Below the pieces are notes generated by a model. The model saw only the letters and a list, made by a program, of their open reading frames with translations. It was not told the origin of the DNA and ran no database searches. Of a stretch of DNA of 64,000 nt, positions 1 to 11,479 are shown in pieces. The stretch spans positions 1 to 64,000 of the forward strand of contig JAVSML010038920.1 of assembly GCA_038503035.1 (NCBI GenBank), written 5' to 3'. The translations under genes were made by a program, and so were the position numbers. Position 1 is the stretch's first letter. The number at the start of each line of letters is the position of its first letter. This DNA is from Crocodylus rhombifer. Taxonomy: Eukaryota; Chordata; Crocodylia; Crocodylidae.

Positions 1-830
1 CACCCCAATGCCGAGGGGCACTGTCTGCGGCTCCTTTTCCTCCCCTGTACCGCAGCCCAAGCTTCGCCGATGGTGCTGGTGTAATCGGCCCTGAGCCATG
101 TTATTATGCCATGGCCCGTTGTCTGGCTTTGGGGCCCTTTGCCATCTCCTCTCCCTCTCAGGCCTCCTCATCACCCCTCCTCACACTGAGCTCCTCACTA
201 CCCCCCTAACTCCGGGGCTCCTCACTACCCCCCTAACTCCGGGGCTCCTTGTCCCCTCTGGGGCCTCTCACCCCCTCTGGGCTTCCTGCCCTCTCTGGGC
301 CTACACCACGCTTCCCGCACTTCTCGCCCCGTCTGAGGCCTGTGTCGTGCTTTTCGCACTTCCCGCGTTCCCTTGCCCTCTTGGGGCCTATGCCGTGCTT
401 CTCACCCTCTCGGGCCTATACCATGCTTCTCGCGCTCCCTCGCCCTCTCGGGGCCTATGCCAAGCTTCCCACACTGCGCCGCGCCTCTCGCACTCGGGGC
501 TCAGGTGGCCCATAGCTGTGCCTGGCCCTCTGACCCTTCCTCCGGGTTGTGCGCCCCACTGGGCAACTGCCCTTGAGGGCTGGGGTCCCAACCCCACACA
601 TTGAGCGCTTCTCCGGCGCTCTCTCGCCATGCCCACTGTGGCACAAAATGCCATACTCCCCTGACACTGCTCACTGTGCCCCTAGTGGGCACCAAGAACC
701 CCCGGATTATTGGGGAGCTCCTGTGAGGCCTCCTCACACCCCTACAACCTCACCCGGTCCTCCGGTTTAACCATAACAAAAATCATGAGCCAAGCAGCTG
801 CAACATAAACAAGAAGCCTACTGGCTTATA
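1..830. other. C-rich, low-complexity region with a 27-bp tandem duplication
   Basis: The plus strand is strongly pyrimidine-rich and built from degenerate short units related to a CTCTNGGGCCT motif. An exact 27-bp unit occurs twice in tandem at 191-217 and 218-244. Open frames here (for example a 168-codon frame at 98-604) follow from the lack of A/T-rich stops and have repetitive composition, so I do not call a gene. It may be part of an LTR or satellite-like repeat, but I could not identify the family. Confidence 0.5.
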
Positions 831-834
831 ACCC

Positions 835-1164
835 AAAGCTTGCACTCACTAGGCTCTTTAGTCATGGCCTCTTCTAGCGTTCTCTCCCCTGCATCATTGC
901 AGCTGGTCTGTGTGGCCAGGCAGCAACCCTCTGCCCAGCCTGCTCAGCTCTCCCACAGAGCTCCTGCTCCTGCAGCTGCCAGAGGGGATCTGGCTCTGGC
1001 CTTGGCCTTCTCTGTTTATAAAGGCCAGGCCCTGCCCCCTGGTGGTCAGCTGACCCACTCTGTTACCATGGTAACTCTCACCTGCTGCCCTGCTGAGTGT
1101 CGGCTTAGCCCATTCACTACCATTCAGTAGCAGGCACCCTCGTGCCCTGCTACACCTTCTTGGC
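835..1164 (+). promoter_or_regulatory. possible LTR or promoter-like fragment with TATA box
   Basis: A GC-rich stretch is followed by a TATA-like motif (TTTATAAAGG at 1015-1024), then a short region ending in an imperfect inverted repeat (TAGCAGGCAC / GTGCCCTGCTA near 1126-1152). This would fit an old LTR fragment, but I found no partner LTR and no target duplication. The call is weak. Confidence 0.2.
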
Positions 1165-1660
1165 AACTGACAAATTGGGGGATTGGGTCAAAAGAAATCT
1201 CATGGAGTTCAACAAAGAGAAGTGCAAAGTCCTGCACTGAGGATGGAAGAATCCAATGCACCAGCCAGACGGGGGACTGACTGGCTAAGCAGCAGCTGTG
1301 CAGAATAGGACCTGAGGGTTACAGTGAACAATAAGCTGGATACGAGTCAGCATCCCTTGTTGCCAAGAAGGCTAGCAGCTTAACAGGGCTGCATTAGTAG
1401 GAGTGTCATCAGCAGATTGAGGGAAGTAATTATTTTGCTATATTCTGCACTGGTAAGGCCACATCTAGGGTACTATGTCCAGGTTTGGACCTACTACAGA
1501 AAGGATTGTGGACAAGTTGGAAAGAGTCCAGTGAAGAACAACAAAAATGGTTTGGGGGATGTGGCACATGACTTGTGAGGAGGGGCTGAGGGAACTGAGT
1601 TTATTTAGTCTGCAGAAAAGAAGACTGAGGGAGATTTGAAAGCAGCCTTTAACTTTAAGG

Positions 1661-2009
1661 GTAGTTCCTGTTGGCTCTGGATTTAGAATCCAGATACCTT
1701 GTTTGGGGCAGGAGGACCCACCCTTAGACTGGTCAATAATAGGCAGATTTAATGATATACAGTGATAACAGAAAAAAGCAATACAAACAATCAAGTAATT
1801 CTCTATAGCTACCAAATCCTAGGACTTCCATCAGGGTCAAAGTACATACAGGATGCAGGATGCAGTCTTTACTTTGAGGCTCATTCTATTAAGTGTCTGA
1901 TGTCAGCAGTCTGGAGATGGGATGCTGAGGCCCACAGCCCCCCTCCAGTGGGGTGCATGAGACGGGCTGCTGGTATGCCTTCAGTCCATGGTGGCCTTGG
2001 GGACCCTTC
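1661..2009. mobile_element. unidentified insert inside the CR1
   Basis: About 350 bp separates two CR1 blocks that would otherwise be adjacent. The sequence matches nothing I recognise, and its exact edges and target duplication are not clear. It could be a mobile element or the result of an unequal rearrangement. Confidence 0.45.
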
Positions 2010-2270
2010 CCAGGGGATGGAGCTAGATTGGTTCCAGTGGTGACAGATACAGAACAAGGAGCAATGGTCTCAAGCTGCAGCAAGGGAGGTTTAGATTGGA
2101 TATTAGGAAAAAACTCTGTCACTAGGTAGGTGGTAAAGCACTGGAATGGGTTACCTAGAGCGGTGGTAGAATCTCCATCTTGGGAGGCTTTTAAACCCAC
2201 CTAGATAAGACCTTGGCTGGAATGATCTAGTTGGGGATGGTCCTGCTTTGAGCAGGGGTTTGGACTAGAT

Positions 2271-3465
2271 CAGTGGTCACCAACCAGTCAATCAGGGTTG
2301 ACTGGTGAGTCCTGGAGGATCTTGCAGTCGATCCTGGGCTGTGTGGGGGCTGAGCGTGTGTGCATGTGCACGTGCACCCACCCCCGCAGCCCAGCAGGTC
2401 AGTCAGTGGGGGAAGGGAAGTGTTAGGGGCCAGATCGAGGCCTCTGCGGTGAGTGACATAGTGCAGGACAATCCCGGTGAGTCCAGCAAGGTAGGTGGTG
2501 GGAGGATCAAGCAGCTCACCCAAGGGTGGGGCGGGTGGGAGGCTTCTATCACTGTGTGCATCCCGGTGGAGGTCCCAGACAGCATCTGTGCCCTGAACCC
2601 CGCTGCAGCTGGCCTGGGAGCAGCCTGACGCCACATGCATCCCACCCTGGGCTGAGCCTTGTCCCCTGACTGCCCAGCGACTAGACACATAGCGTCAGGC
2701 TGGTCTCAGGCCATCTGCAGCGTGGCTTGGGGCGCAAAGCCAAGCCTGCAGTGGAAGTCACCTCTGCCCCCTCCTCTAAATGCAGAGCAGTGTGGGTGGC
2801 TGCAGCAGGGGTGACAGGGAGTGGCGCTGGAGCAGAGACAGGCGCTGCACAGCTAGGGAGAGGTAGGACAAAGCTGCGAGTGGCTCATACAGGGGGTGCA
2901 GGGGGGGATATGAAGCCTGGGAGGGCGCGGGGGTGCATGTCCCTGGAATTGCATGGGGCAGGGTGGGGCAGGCTGCAGCTGCTGGCTGGGGCAGGCTGTT
3001 CCCAGCAGGGGCAGGGGTAGTGCTGTGTTTGGGCCAGGAAGCAGCAGCGGCTGCATACCCTCTGTGCCCTCCTGGGCTGCATGCCTACACTTTTTGTGCC
3101 CTTGGATGAGCTATTTGTGGCTCCATCCCACTCTGCCCCAGCTGTGTAAGGTCTACCCCTGCTCTATCCCCATTCCCTCCCTCACTGCCGTTGGAGGGGT
3201 GGGGTAGATCAAGGCTGCAGTGGTGAGAGAGGGAATGGGCCCTCGATCTGCTTCCCCATGGCCCTTTCCTTTCCACCCACTCCTTCCCCAACAGACTTAC
3301 CTGCTGGGGCACACACCTCCAAATAATTTTTTCTCCTTCTGCCCCAGTCTGCCCTGCCACCTTTCCTCTCCACAGACTTACCTGCTGGGCAGGGGGTGGG
3401 GTAGATTGTGAGTTCCTTTGAAATTCCAAAAGTGACTTCTGACTTTAAAAGGTTGGAGACCGTGG
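2271..3465. mobile_element. non-autonomous hAT-type DNA transposon, 1195 bp
   Basis: The element starts CAGTGGTCACCAACC and ends GGTTGGAGACCGTGG, forming 15-bp terminal inverted repeats. It is flanked by a perfect 8-bp direct duplication, GACTAGAT, at 2263-2270 and 3466-3473. An 8-bp target duplication and CAGTG-type termini are hallmarks of hAT elements. No transposase frame is visible, and the interior is GC-rich filler. A shorter relative with the same termini is at 19811-20503. It sits inside a CR1, so it is younger than that CR1. Confidence 0.9.
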
Positions 3466-3530
3466 GACTAGATGATATCCTGAGGTCCCTTTGAACCCTA
3501 ATTTTCTATAGTTCTATGATTCTATGACTC

Positions 3531-4332
3531 TTCTACATGAAAATCATGCCATTGGTATACCTATTTGTTGCCATATCATTGCATTGTTCTTTCAGTACAT
3601 CCATCTCTAGTTTGGACATGTCCATGCAAGATCCCAAATCCATGGTGCTGAAGAATATGTACTGGTTTTTATCAGCTCATAATAAGATAAAATGTAGTGA
3701 TTTTTTTTTACCTCTATCCAGTGCAATAGTATGAAATATTTGCATGAACTGTGGCAGGTTTCTAAAGAGCTGATGTAGCATGCTTGCAAGCTGTTTGTAC
3801 TTCACAACATAGTGGTTTAACATAACCAGCTTCACTGTCATAAAAACCAAGGAAGCTGGATATTTTTAGTAGCACTTACAGTATTGCTATGAAAGTACAG
3901 AAACTGGCCCTGCATCAATTTCCATTATGAGACTTACTCCTTCCCTTGTAAACAAGTCCAAATAACATTTATTGTCTTCTAACTTTAAATAATTGTAGAG
4001 CTACAGTAACATTCTCTGTAGACTCTGTATTCATCAGCATACAGATGATAACATCCGGTGTTATTACCCTTGTTGATTGGTAGTGTGAGATTTGCATTGA
4101 ACTGCTCTTTTTTTTTAATCTGTCCTGATACCTTGCACTTTTTACAGGATTTATCTTTAAACCAATATTCATTGCACTGTAGAACTTTTTCCCCATAATG
4201 AAAATAGACTTTCAGTGGTGTTCAGACAATGCTCTCTATGACTTTACAGTTTCTAAATTGCATTGATTACATGGTGTTGTTTAGAGTTCACCATTGGTGC
4301 AGTAATTTGGGTATTCCCTTTTATCTGCCTGG
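3531..4332. other. no recognisable feature
   Basis: AT-rich, apparently single-copy sequence. I see no coding frame of convincing length or composition, and no repeat that I recognise. Confidence 0.6.
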
Positions 4333-4797
4333 ACCATGTCCAGATGAGTGTGGAAGTTTAGTTCTCTGGGGACAGCTAGCAGGGGCACACCTTGTGCTGC
4401 TGCTAGTTGTCTGTGGGGAATGCCCATGCCATGCGTGCTATGACATGCAGCAGATTACCCCGGGTGAGGTAGGGAAGACTGGGGCCAGCACTGGGCTTGC
4501 CCCAACAGCCTTACTTGGGTCCCTGGGGGCCTCCCAGGGCTGCAGCAGTGGCAATCCTGCCACATATTAGAGTCTGACTGGCAGCCACAGTGTGGCTTCA
4601 GCTCCCCAGGCTGCCCCTGCATGCACCTCCACTTTTTTTGTTTGCACGGTTTTATTTTTTGACCTCTAGATATCCAGGAGTCAACTCCTGCCCCCCACCT
4701 CCCATGCTGCTCCCCTGCAGCATGGAAAAGAGTTGTACATCCAGTATATGGTGCCACAGACATATACCGCACAGCCATACTTGTCTGGATGTGGCCC
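4333..4797. mobile_element. TIR element, family with CATGTCCAGA ends
   Basis: The left end reads CCATGTCCAGATGAGTGTGG and the right end is its imperfect inverted complement (CATACTTGTCTGGATGTGG). Related copies lie at 19285-19640, 32404-32885 and 47580-48070. They share internal blocks such as GGGACARYTAGCAG and a segment ending in a CTGCCCCTGCATG-type stretch. It is non-autonomous with no transposase. The target duplication is unclear, so the superfamily is not assigned. Confidence 0.65.
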
Positions 4798-5055
4798 TGG
4801 TAAGCAATTTACTCACAGTCCCAGTGACTACAAGCTGCCACTTCCTTTTACTTTCACTTGTCCTTTATAGTCGCTCTGTGTTCTTGGTTATGATTGCATT
4901 TTCAGTTATCACCTGTTGTCTTTTCTTGTTCACATACTCTAAAAACAATATGAAGAAGCCCCACAAAAACTTGCAAGGCCTACATATTGCTTCTTTGGCT
5001 GGCTTCTCTCAACTTGTCAAGGTTCACACCCCTTTTCAAGAGAAGCACTGCTTTG

Positions 5056-5810
5056 TAAGGCTGTGGGCAGCTTCAGTTTTATTCGGCGGAAATTCAATCT
5101 GATTCAGCAGCTGAATCTCCACATCCGAATTGAATCTCTGTGAATTGAATCGGAACCCCCCCGAATCTATTTGGAAAGATTTGATAATTCAGATATAGAC
5201 ACAGCTTTAAATGTTTTTATACATACCTCAAAGTACCAGGCAGCTCATTAATGCTGAGATGCTGGGGTAGACGGAGTGTCTTATGGGAGCACGGGGGGAG
5301 GGAGGGCCCAATATTCTCAGCAGTGGACCCAGAAGTGGACCAGAAGCATTTCCGGTCAACTTTTGGGTCCGCCAGGGAGTGCGTGGGAGCCCCCCCCCAG
5401 GATGAGCAACCAGTGCCTTCTCGGTCTGGGGGGACACCCAGGGTCCCCCCACAGCTGATCTCTGAGCTTGGTGGGGGGGGCCTGCGTACTCAGCAGCAGA
5501 CCCAGAAGTGGACTGGAAGTACTTCAGGTCCACTTCTGGGTTCACCATTGAGCACGCAGGGGCCCCCGCTGCACTCCGCCCACCCCACCATGGCAGCATT
5601 CATGAGCTGTGCCTGGTATCTTGAGGTATGTTAAAAATTTTTTAAAGCTGTCTCTATGGCCGAATCACTGATTCTCCAAATCAGCATCGAACCTTCAGAA
5701 TTCGGATTTGGCCAAATTGAATCAGGACAATGATCCAAATCACCTAATCGAGTTACTCCCCCGATTTGGGCTAAATCTGAATTGAATACAGCCCATTTCG
5801 CACACCCCTA
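5056..5810. mobile_element. non-autonomous hAT-type element, 755 bp
   Basis: The termini are TAAGGCTGTG and CACACCCCTA (consensus TAGGGGTGTG-type TIR). The flanks form a 7/8 matching direct duplication, ctgctttg at 5048-5055 and ctgctctg at 5811-5818. Subterminal regions are dense in GAATTGAATC-like words and the centre is GC-rich. A related copy at 41451-42360 has the same end structure. Long open frames across the centre on both strands (127 and 123 codons) are compositional. Confidence 0.8.
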
Positions 5811-5818
5811 CTGCTCTG

Positions 5819-6635
5819 TAACTCACCAAGAAGAAACCTAATTCAGTTTCTGTCTCCTGAGGGACTCCACTGAAGCCAGCCCTGCCTTAGCTCCACAAGT
5901 CACAAGCCTGGCTTTTCTTTGTCTCTGGCTTCCCCAACTATCCATAGCACTACCACCTCTGAGGAGTCCTTTCAGCTCCCAAGAACATGGGGTATTTTTA
6001 TCTCCAAAGTGGGGTGGGGCAGAGAAGCAGAAGAGGAATAGGGTAGAGGGCTGACATCCCAAACAACATAGCAGACTGCTCAGCTCCCAAACAGTCCTTA
6101 TTGTGCCACTGCAGTTCCCTCTGTCGTTCCTTGGCCTCCACTCTGTTCTTCCAGGGACAACTTCTTTCTCTCTTTCTGTCTGACCTCCCTCTCTCCCTGG
6201 GACTAATTGCATAGGGCCAGGATGGAAGTTTTTCTCCCCTACTGGTACATGTTAGGGTTCCCTCCACCCCAGCCTTCCTCAGCCAAGGCTGGGGACTTTG
6301 ATTTGTGTTAATGCTCCTGCTGGTTCTTTAAACCCAGAGGTTCCTGGTTAGAAGGCCTTGCCCCCCCACTCAGGGTCACACTGATCATCTTATGTGTGGT
6401 AAGGAAGGAACCAGGACCTCAGGATCAGATTAGTACGGATTCTAGGGGGTTTTTTCCTTCCTCTGTAGCTGGGGCCACAGCCATCTACCTGGGATCTCTC
6501 AAGCATATATTAACAACCTTTGCAGCAGTTGGACGTTAGCCACCATGGCCCTCCTGCTTTACCTGTGGCAAGTTAGGGTGTTATGTATTGGATTGTGTGT
6601 CAGGGTTGACAATGCAGTTTTGCTAATAAGCTAGA
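5819..6635. other. no confident feature; possible old LTR-like sequence
   Basis: The composition is moderately GC-rich with CT-rich blocks on the plus strand. No open frame is credible as a gene. The stretch may belong to an old LTR, but no termini or partner copy were found in the window. Confidence 0.4.
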
Positions 6636-6944
6636 CAAAAGGCGCATTTGTACACATGCTTGCACTGCAGTGCTGGGCGCTTTTAAAAGCGCCCGGCGCT
6701 GCAGCGCATGCATTTATATAGATGACAAAATGCACATCAGCGCTGAGAAAATGGCAGCAGTGCACTCTTGAACTAAAACACATCAAAGGTGTTTTAGTAC
6801 AAAAGTGCACCACCACCTTTTTCTTAGTGTTGATGCACATTTTATCATTTTATACAAATGGACATCATGCAGCACCAGGTATTTCTGTTTGCATGCGCCG
6901 GATCTCCGGCATGCCAGAGCAGACAAGTATATGTGTATAAATGC
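6636..6944. mobile_element. short TIR element carrying a near-perfect palindrome
   Basis: The left end (GGCGCATTTGTACACATGCTTG) and right end (rc GGGCATTTATACACATATACTTG) form imperfect inverted repeats. Inside, 6675-6694 is an exact 20-bp palindrome (GGGCGCTTTT and its complement), extended with few mismatches to about 6662-6707. An internal block (GAAAATGGC...GAACTAAAACACAT) recurs at 27,157-27,195. No coding capacity is visible. Confidence 0.6.
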
Positions 6945-6989
6945 CCAAGGTGTGTATAGGATTGTTTGAATAGAGATGATCCTGACTAA

Positions 6990-7056
6990 GCAGTGTGGGG
7001 CGGGGGAGTTGGACTAGACGACTTCTGGAGGTCCCTTCCAGCCCTACTTCTCTGAC
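6990..7056 (+). mobile_element. CR1 3'-end fragment
   Basis: The stretch contains GTTGGACTAGACGACTT followed by GGTCCCTTCCAGCCCTACTT, the typical CR1 3' terminal segment, preserved for only about 65 bp. Confidence 0.75.
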
Positions 7057-7062
7057 TTTCTC

Positions 7063-8550
7063 TCCAGCTCCCTGGGATGACCCTTTAATCCCCAGCTCTC
7101 TCAGAACCTCTCTCTCCTCCAACAGACAGCCACATTTGTAACACAACTATAGTATTAATTCAAGGGCTAACACTCATCAAATCACATGAAGCATAACCTT
7201 AGGGGAACCGTGGGAGCAGTCTCTGTGGCCTGGTGCTAAGCCTAGACTGCTGTCTCCCCCGGGATAAAAATGGCATCTAACTGTCCTACTTGTGAAACTA
7301 TTTACATCAACAAATCTCGCACTGAGCCCCCCTCCCTGACCCCCTAAATGTTCCCCACTAGAACTGCAAGCTAGAATGCAGCCCACTTAGCCTCTTTCAT
7401 CACACAGCTACTAAAGCAGAGAGCACAGTGGGCACTTTAGAGACTTTGCATCATTTTTATTCCTAGACCCCACATTCTCCTTTCCCAAAATCAAATCCCT
7501 AGGTACCTGCACCAGTTCTGAGTGGGGCCTAAGAGAAGTGGGTGAATATTTCTGACTCCTCATATCCCACATCAGCCATGTATGTGTGGATTTGGAGGGC
7601 ATGATCAGACATGCTGTTGTTGCTGTCAGTTGATTTAACACCCATTTATCTCCCAACCCACATTCACAGAGTCTGGATTTGGAGGGTTTATTAATATGGC
7701 GTATACTATAAAGTACTTGTCAGCGTCAAGGAAAAATTATTTTTTTTCAGTTGTATAATACACCTGGCTTGGGAATGTGTAAAATTTTTTGTGTCTGAGA
7801 GCACTGAAATAAGGTCATGTTAATATGATCATTGTTCTGTCGCTGTAACTATAGCATGTAAATATATCTCTTGTGTGTTCAATTTCCACAGATCTGGTGA
7901 AGCCCAATTGAATCCACAGCTTGTGATAAAAAAAATGCTTTTACCTGAGGAAACTGAAGTCTGTAACACCCAAGGATTGTGATTTTAAAAGAAATAAATA
8001 AAAAATTGCTATGTTATCTTTGTATACAGTTCTCTCTTGCAGTACTGTAGGGGAGGAGAATGATCACTTTAATAATAATAATAAACAGATAGAAAGACAG
8101 ATGCACAGAAAGAAAGGGAAACAGCTGTTATAAGAACCCAAGTTCTAGCCAACCTCAGCTCAATATTTATGGATTACTAAAGCTACACTATAAATCTTTA
8201 ACCTCTAAACAACTTCAGACCTAGAAACAAAAGACTTAAGACATGACTCCTATTACCCTCTTGCTCTAAACCACTAAACTTCATTCCTACCCAGTCCAGG
8301 AACAAGCAATAGTGCAATTGATGGGGGCAGCAGCCTGGGCACTTCCCTTGTGGGGATGTACAATAGCGGTGAGTGTGTTTACTGCAATCAGCCCTGAAGC
8401 AGCCAGTACTGTCCCAGGCACTGCACAACTGCCCTAGGTGTGGAGCCACTGAGCTACACTTCTGGAAACAAGGTTAACACATGGTGGAAATATTGCAAAC
8501 AACAGCTTTGGTTGGTTCCTTGAACACTCCTTCATACCCTTCTGGGCACC
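7063..8550. other. no recognisable gene
   Basis: This is mostly AT-rich sequence with short A/T runs and an AAT microsatellite near 8072-8087. The longest frames are under 90 codons and unlike any known protein. I see no repeat with clear ends. Confidence 0.55.
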
Positions 8551-8583
8551 AAAGAATACCTCTTGTGGCCTAGTGCTTAGATC

Positions 8584-8800
8584 AGGGGTGGGCAAAAAAC
8601 AGCCTGCAGGTTGCATCCAGCCCATGGAGGGGCTTTGTCTGGCCTGTGGCAGGTCCCTTGGTCTTGCCTGGGCCAGGCGCTGCCCAGCCGTGGCATTTCC
8701 TGCCCCCTGGGCACGCAGCGGGGCTAGGGCAGCTCCATGGCTGGCCTGCCTTTGTAGGCAGCCCAGGCAGTGGTGGCTGCCTTATTTGGCTCCCAACAAG
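8584..8800 (+). mobile_element. hAT-type element end (left partner of an inverted pair)
   Basis: The sequence starts CAGGGGTGGGCAAAAAACAG, a hAT-like terminus, and runs about 215 bp through GGCTTTGTCTGGCC, GCACGCAGCGGGGCTAGGGCA and GGCAGTGGTGGCTGCC. The same blocks appear in reverse complement at about 12,180-12,400. The element stops abruptly near 8800 without its other terminus, so it is truncated. Confidence 0.75.
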
Positions 8801-11040
8801 GCAAGACACAGTTGTCAAAATGGAAAAATAATCTAAAAAAATCCATCTTGTGAAGTGCTTCACTTCCTGTGTGACAACTCGTGAGATGGTTGAAAATATT
8901 TTCAGTCTTGTACCTTTCCTTCCTCATCCCTTATTCTCTGGTCAGGAAACACAAACATGGAAAGCTTTACTTAGCTTTGTGGAAAGGTGTTGTGGATTTT
9001 TCAGCTTAAGGTGGTAAAGCTGATTGCATTTGCTTTTTCCAGGTAATGTAAAAATTGGTGGTGCTAATACTTTAATAGGGCCATGGCAAAGTTTTCTTCT
9101 CCATATATATGTAGCAGCCACTAGCATCTGGAGGGAGCCTGATCAAACTAGACAGGACCCTGATCACTTTTATACATTCTTGGTGGGAATAAGTCACTAA
9201 ATGTAGACATCTCTAATAGCTGTTTCATAGCACAGATATACCACCACCTAAGTACAAAGGTCAGCATCAGGGACTGCAATGCAGTGTACATTTGCCAGCT
9301 TCCATTACCATGCCTTCTAGTAGCAAGTGATTTAAAACACATGCCACCAGTGAACTGAAACAGCAAGCAAGTTCTGTCTTCCAATTACATCTTTCAGTCA
9401 ATTACACCTCTAGAAAACCTGTCTGATAGTCAGTATAGCTACATACTTTGTTGATTAATGGAATCTTATTTATGTCAAAGGTTGATGATTTGTGCAGGTT
9501 GCACCATAAAGTTCAGCTAAATAGATTTATTCCTTAGATTGGGGAAGGGACACTTTCTCTCTCAGCAGATAGGAAAAAGATGCAAAGTTGCAGTGTTGTT
9601 TTCTTTCTGTCCTGTGCAGAGTTTTGTAAAGATAACAGATATGGACAAAAAAAAAATCCACCAAGATTTTTTTTTAAGGGTAAAAGAGGAATAAATTGGG
9701 ATCAAAGCTATGAAAGGAAGTTGTTATTTAAATTTGGATAGTTTAGAAGGACGATAATGAAACTAAAGTGGATTTTGTTTGAGTGTTTTGTTTGACTTTA
9801 TGTCAGTTAAATAAGAGGTGCTTGAAAATGTGTTTGTGTTTTGAATTAATCTAGAAAACAGGGAGGTGCAATTCCTCCTGTACATCTGTTTGGGAAAGGG
9901 GCTATGGTTCTGGCAGACAGAAGGGAAAGACTGTATGGGGGGGGGGGGGTTTCCAGCTAATATGTTTGAGTTCAAAGCCTGTGAAGCTGTTCTGCTGTCT
10001 GGAAAAAGGGGGAAGCTCTCTTTCAGAGGGAGATTTAGTCCACATGTATGAGTTGCATATTCCACTGGGGGTTTCTTCCAGTTCAAGGTCATCAATAGGA
10101 AGTCTTCAAGGAATCCAGAGAGCCAGCAAGGATATTAGGATGCAAATCATAGATTACCAGAAGTTTGGTCAAGTTAAGCCTTTAAACTGTGCCTGGTTTC
10201 TGAGAGCTGAACTAGACGACCTTCATGCGGTCCCTTCCAGCCCTACTTTCCTGTCATCCTATTCTAGGTGAGAAGGATTATCTATGTTAGAGATTACTGC
10301 ATAGGATGAGCCACATCAATTTTTATGTGCAATGTGGGACTTATGCTGGTACAGAACATCTCTGCTGAAATATAACTGTAAGAGGCCACCTTCTTTCCTT
10401 GAGCTCCTGTGGTGGCTTTTTGAGGTCCTCCCTCCCTAGCGAATAGGGCCCTTGTGGAGAGTTAGATGGTTAAGGATAGACACACAAAAAGTCAGTATGC
10501 GAAGTAGGGAGCCACTTAACCTAGCCAGGAGGAAACCCTTCACAGAACTAATCCCCTACTAAGAAGGCAGACTCTGTTTTCATTCAGGTGCATCTTCTTT
10601 TGGAGATAAGTGTCTAACAGTCCTTTCTCAGTAAAACCAAGGAGAAGGAATGTCACTCCCCACTTTCTTACCAGTAACAGTATTTAGAGCTCTTCCCTGG
10701 GAGAATGGATATCTGGCTTCAAAACCTTGTCTGAGTTGAGCAGGGAGTTAAAGTCAGTCCTCCCACCACCTAGTGCCTTAGCCACTAAGCTATTGGATAT
10801 TGAGAGGTGTGTGCCAGTGAAGCAAGAACTGATCTCTCAGATATAGTGTCTCTCAGATGGTTGCCATCTTGGAACTGGAAGTCCCTCCCCTTGCCCCCAG
10901 AAGTACTCCTTTTGGAAAGGAGGCCTGCCATCTTGGAATCAGAAAAAAAAATGCTAAAAAATCAAAAATCCACAATAACATATTTTAATTTTATTTAAAA
11001 AAAAATTGTCCTGATTTGTGTGTGTTTTCATTGTGTATAT
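8801..11040. other. no gene seen; minor repeats only
   Basis: AT-rich sequence with a G homopolymer near 9937-9950 and a CR1 3' end at about 10207-10265 (CTAGACGACCTT...GGTCCCTTCCAGCCCTACTTTC). A tRNA-SINE-like stretch may lie near 10640-10810, where a CACCTAGTGCCTTAGCCACT block is seen. No open frame here looks like a protein-coding exon. Confidence 0.5.
10207..10265 (+). mobile_element. CR1-like 3'-end fragment
   Basis: This short match to the CR1 3' terminus includes ACTAGACGACCTTCATG and GTCCCTTCCAGCCCTACTTT, ending in a CTATTCTA-type tail. Confidence 0.7.
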
Positions 11041-11079
11041 AGAGGTGATTGCATAATGGCTAAAATGAAGTCTTACTCT

Positions 11080-11440
11080 TGTATATTGCGGGTGGTTATG
11101 GGTGGGTGGGCGGGCATGGGGTTTGTGGGGGATTGTGGGGGCATGTGTATGTGCAGTGTGAGGGTATGTGTGGATATGGGTGGGTGGGTATGGGGGTTTT
11201 GTGGGGATGTGTGGGTGGCTGGGTATGGGGATTGTGGGAGGGGTATGGAGGAGGAGGGTTGTTGGGGGTGTGTGTGTGGGTGCATGTATATGGTGGGGTG
11301 TATATATGTAGCAGTGAACCAAGATCTCTCCAGAGGCACACAGGTGTATGTGTGGGTGGTTGCAGTGTTTGTGGATTGTTTGATTGTCTATGATGGGTTT
11401 GTGAGGGAAAGTTTGAGGGTATGGTGGGGTATACATGGGA
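11080..11440 (+). repeat. G-rich/T-rich low-complexity tract (GGTGGG-type)
   Basis: About 360 bp of the plus strand is nearly C-free and made of GGGTGGG, TGTGGGGG, GTATGGG and TGTGTG words. Dozens of G-runs of three or more lie within quadruplex-forming spacing. Open frames of 321 codons (plus) and 203 codons (minus, rich in His, Pro and Thr) cross this tract; both are explained by composition. Confidence 0.8.
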
Positions 11441-11479
11441 GCCTCCTGTGCATGACCCCCAAGCTGGTCAGGACCTGTC

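Larger units (their letters stand above)
1165..3530 (+). mobile_element. CR1-type LINE 3' end, split by two insertions
   Basis: Three blocks (about 1165-1660, 2010-2270 and 3466-3530) read continuously as the 3' part of an old CR1 non-LTR retrotransposon. They run from the ORF2 C-terminal region (homologous to the sequence seen intact near 43.7 and 54.3 kb) into the typical CR1 3' end, which reads GGACTAGATGA, then GAGGTCCCTT, then tandem TTCTATGATTCTATGA. The block order and orientation are preserved across both interruptions. The reading frame is destroyed. An unidentified insert occupies about 1661-2009, and a hAT element occupies 2271-3465. Confidence 0.85.

Noticed and set aside
98..604. 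168-codon plus-strand frame
   Set aside because: Repetitive Leu/Pro-rich translation of a C-rich tract with tandem units; no start context, domain or splice evidence.
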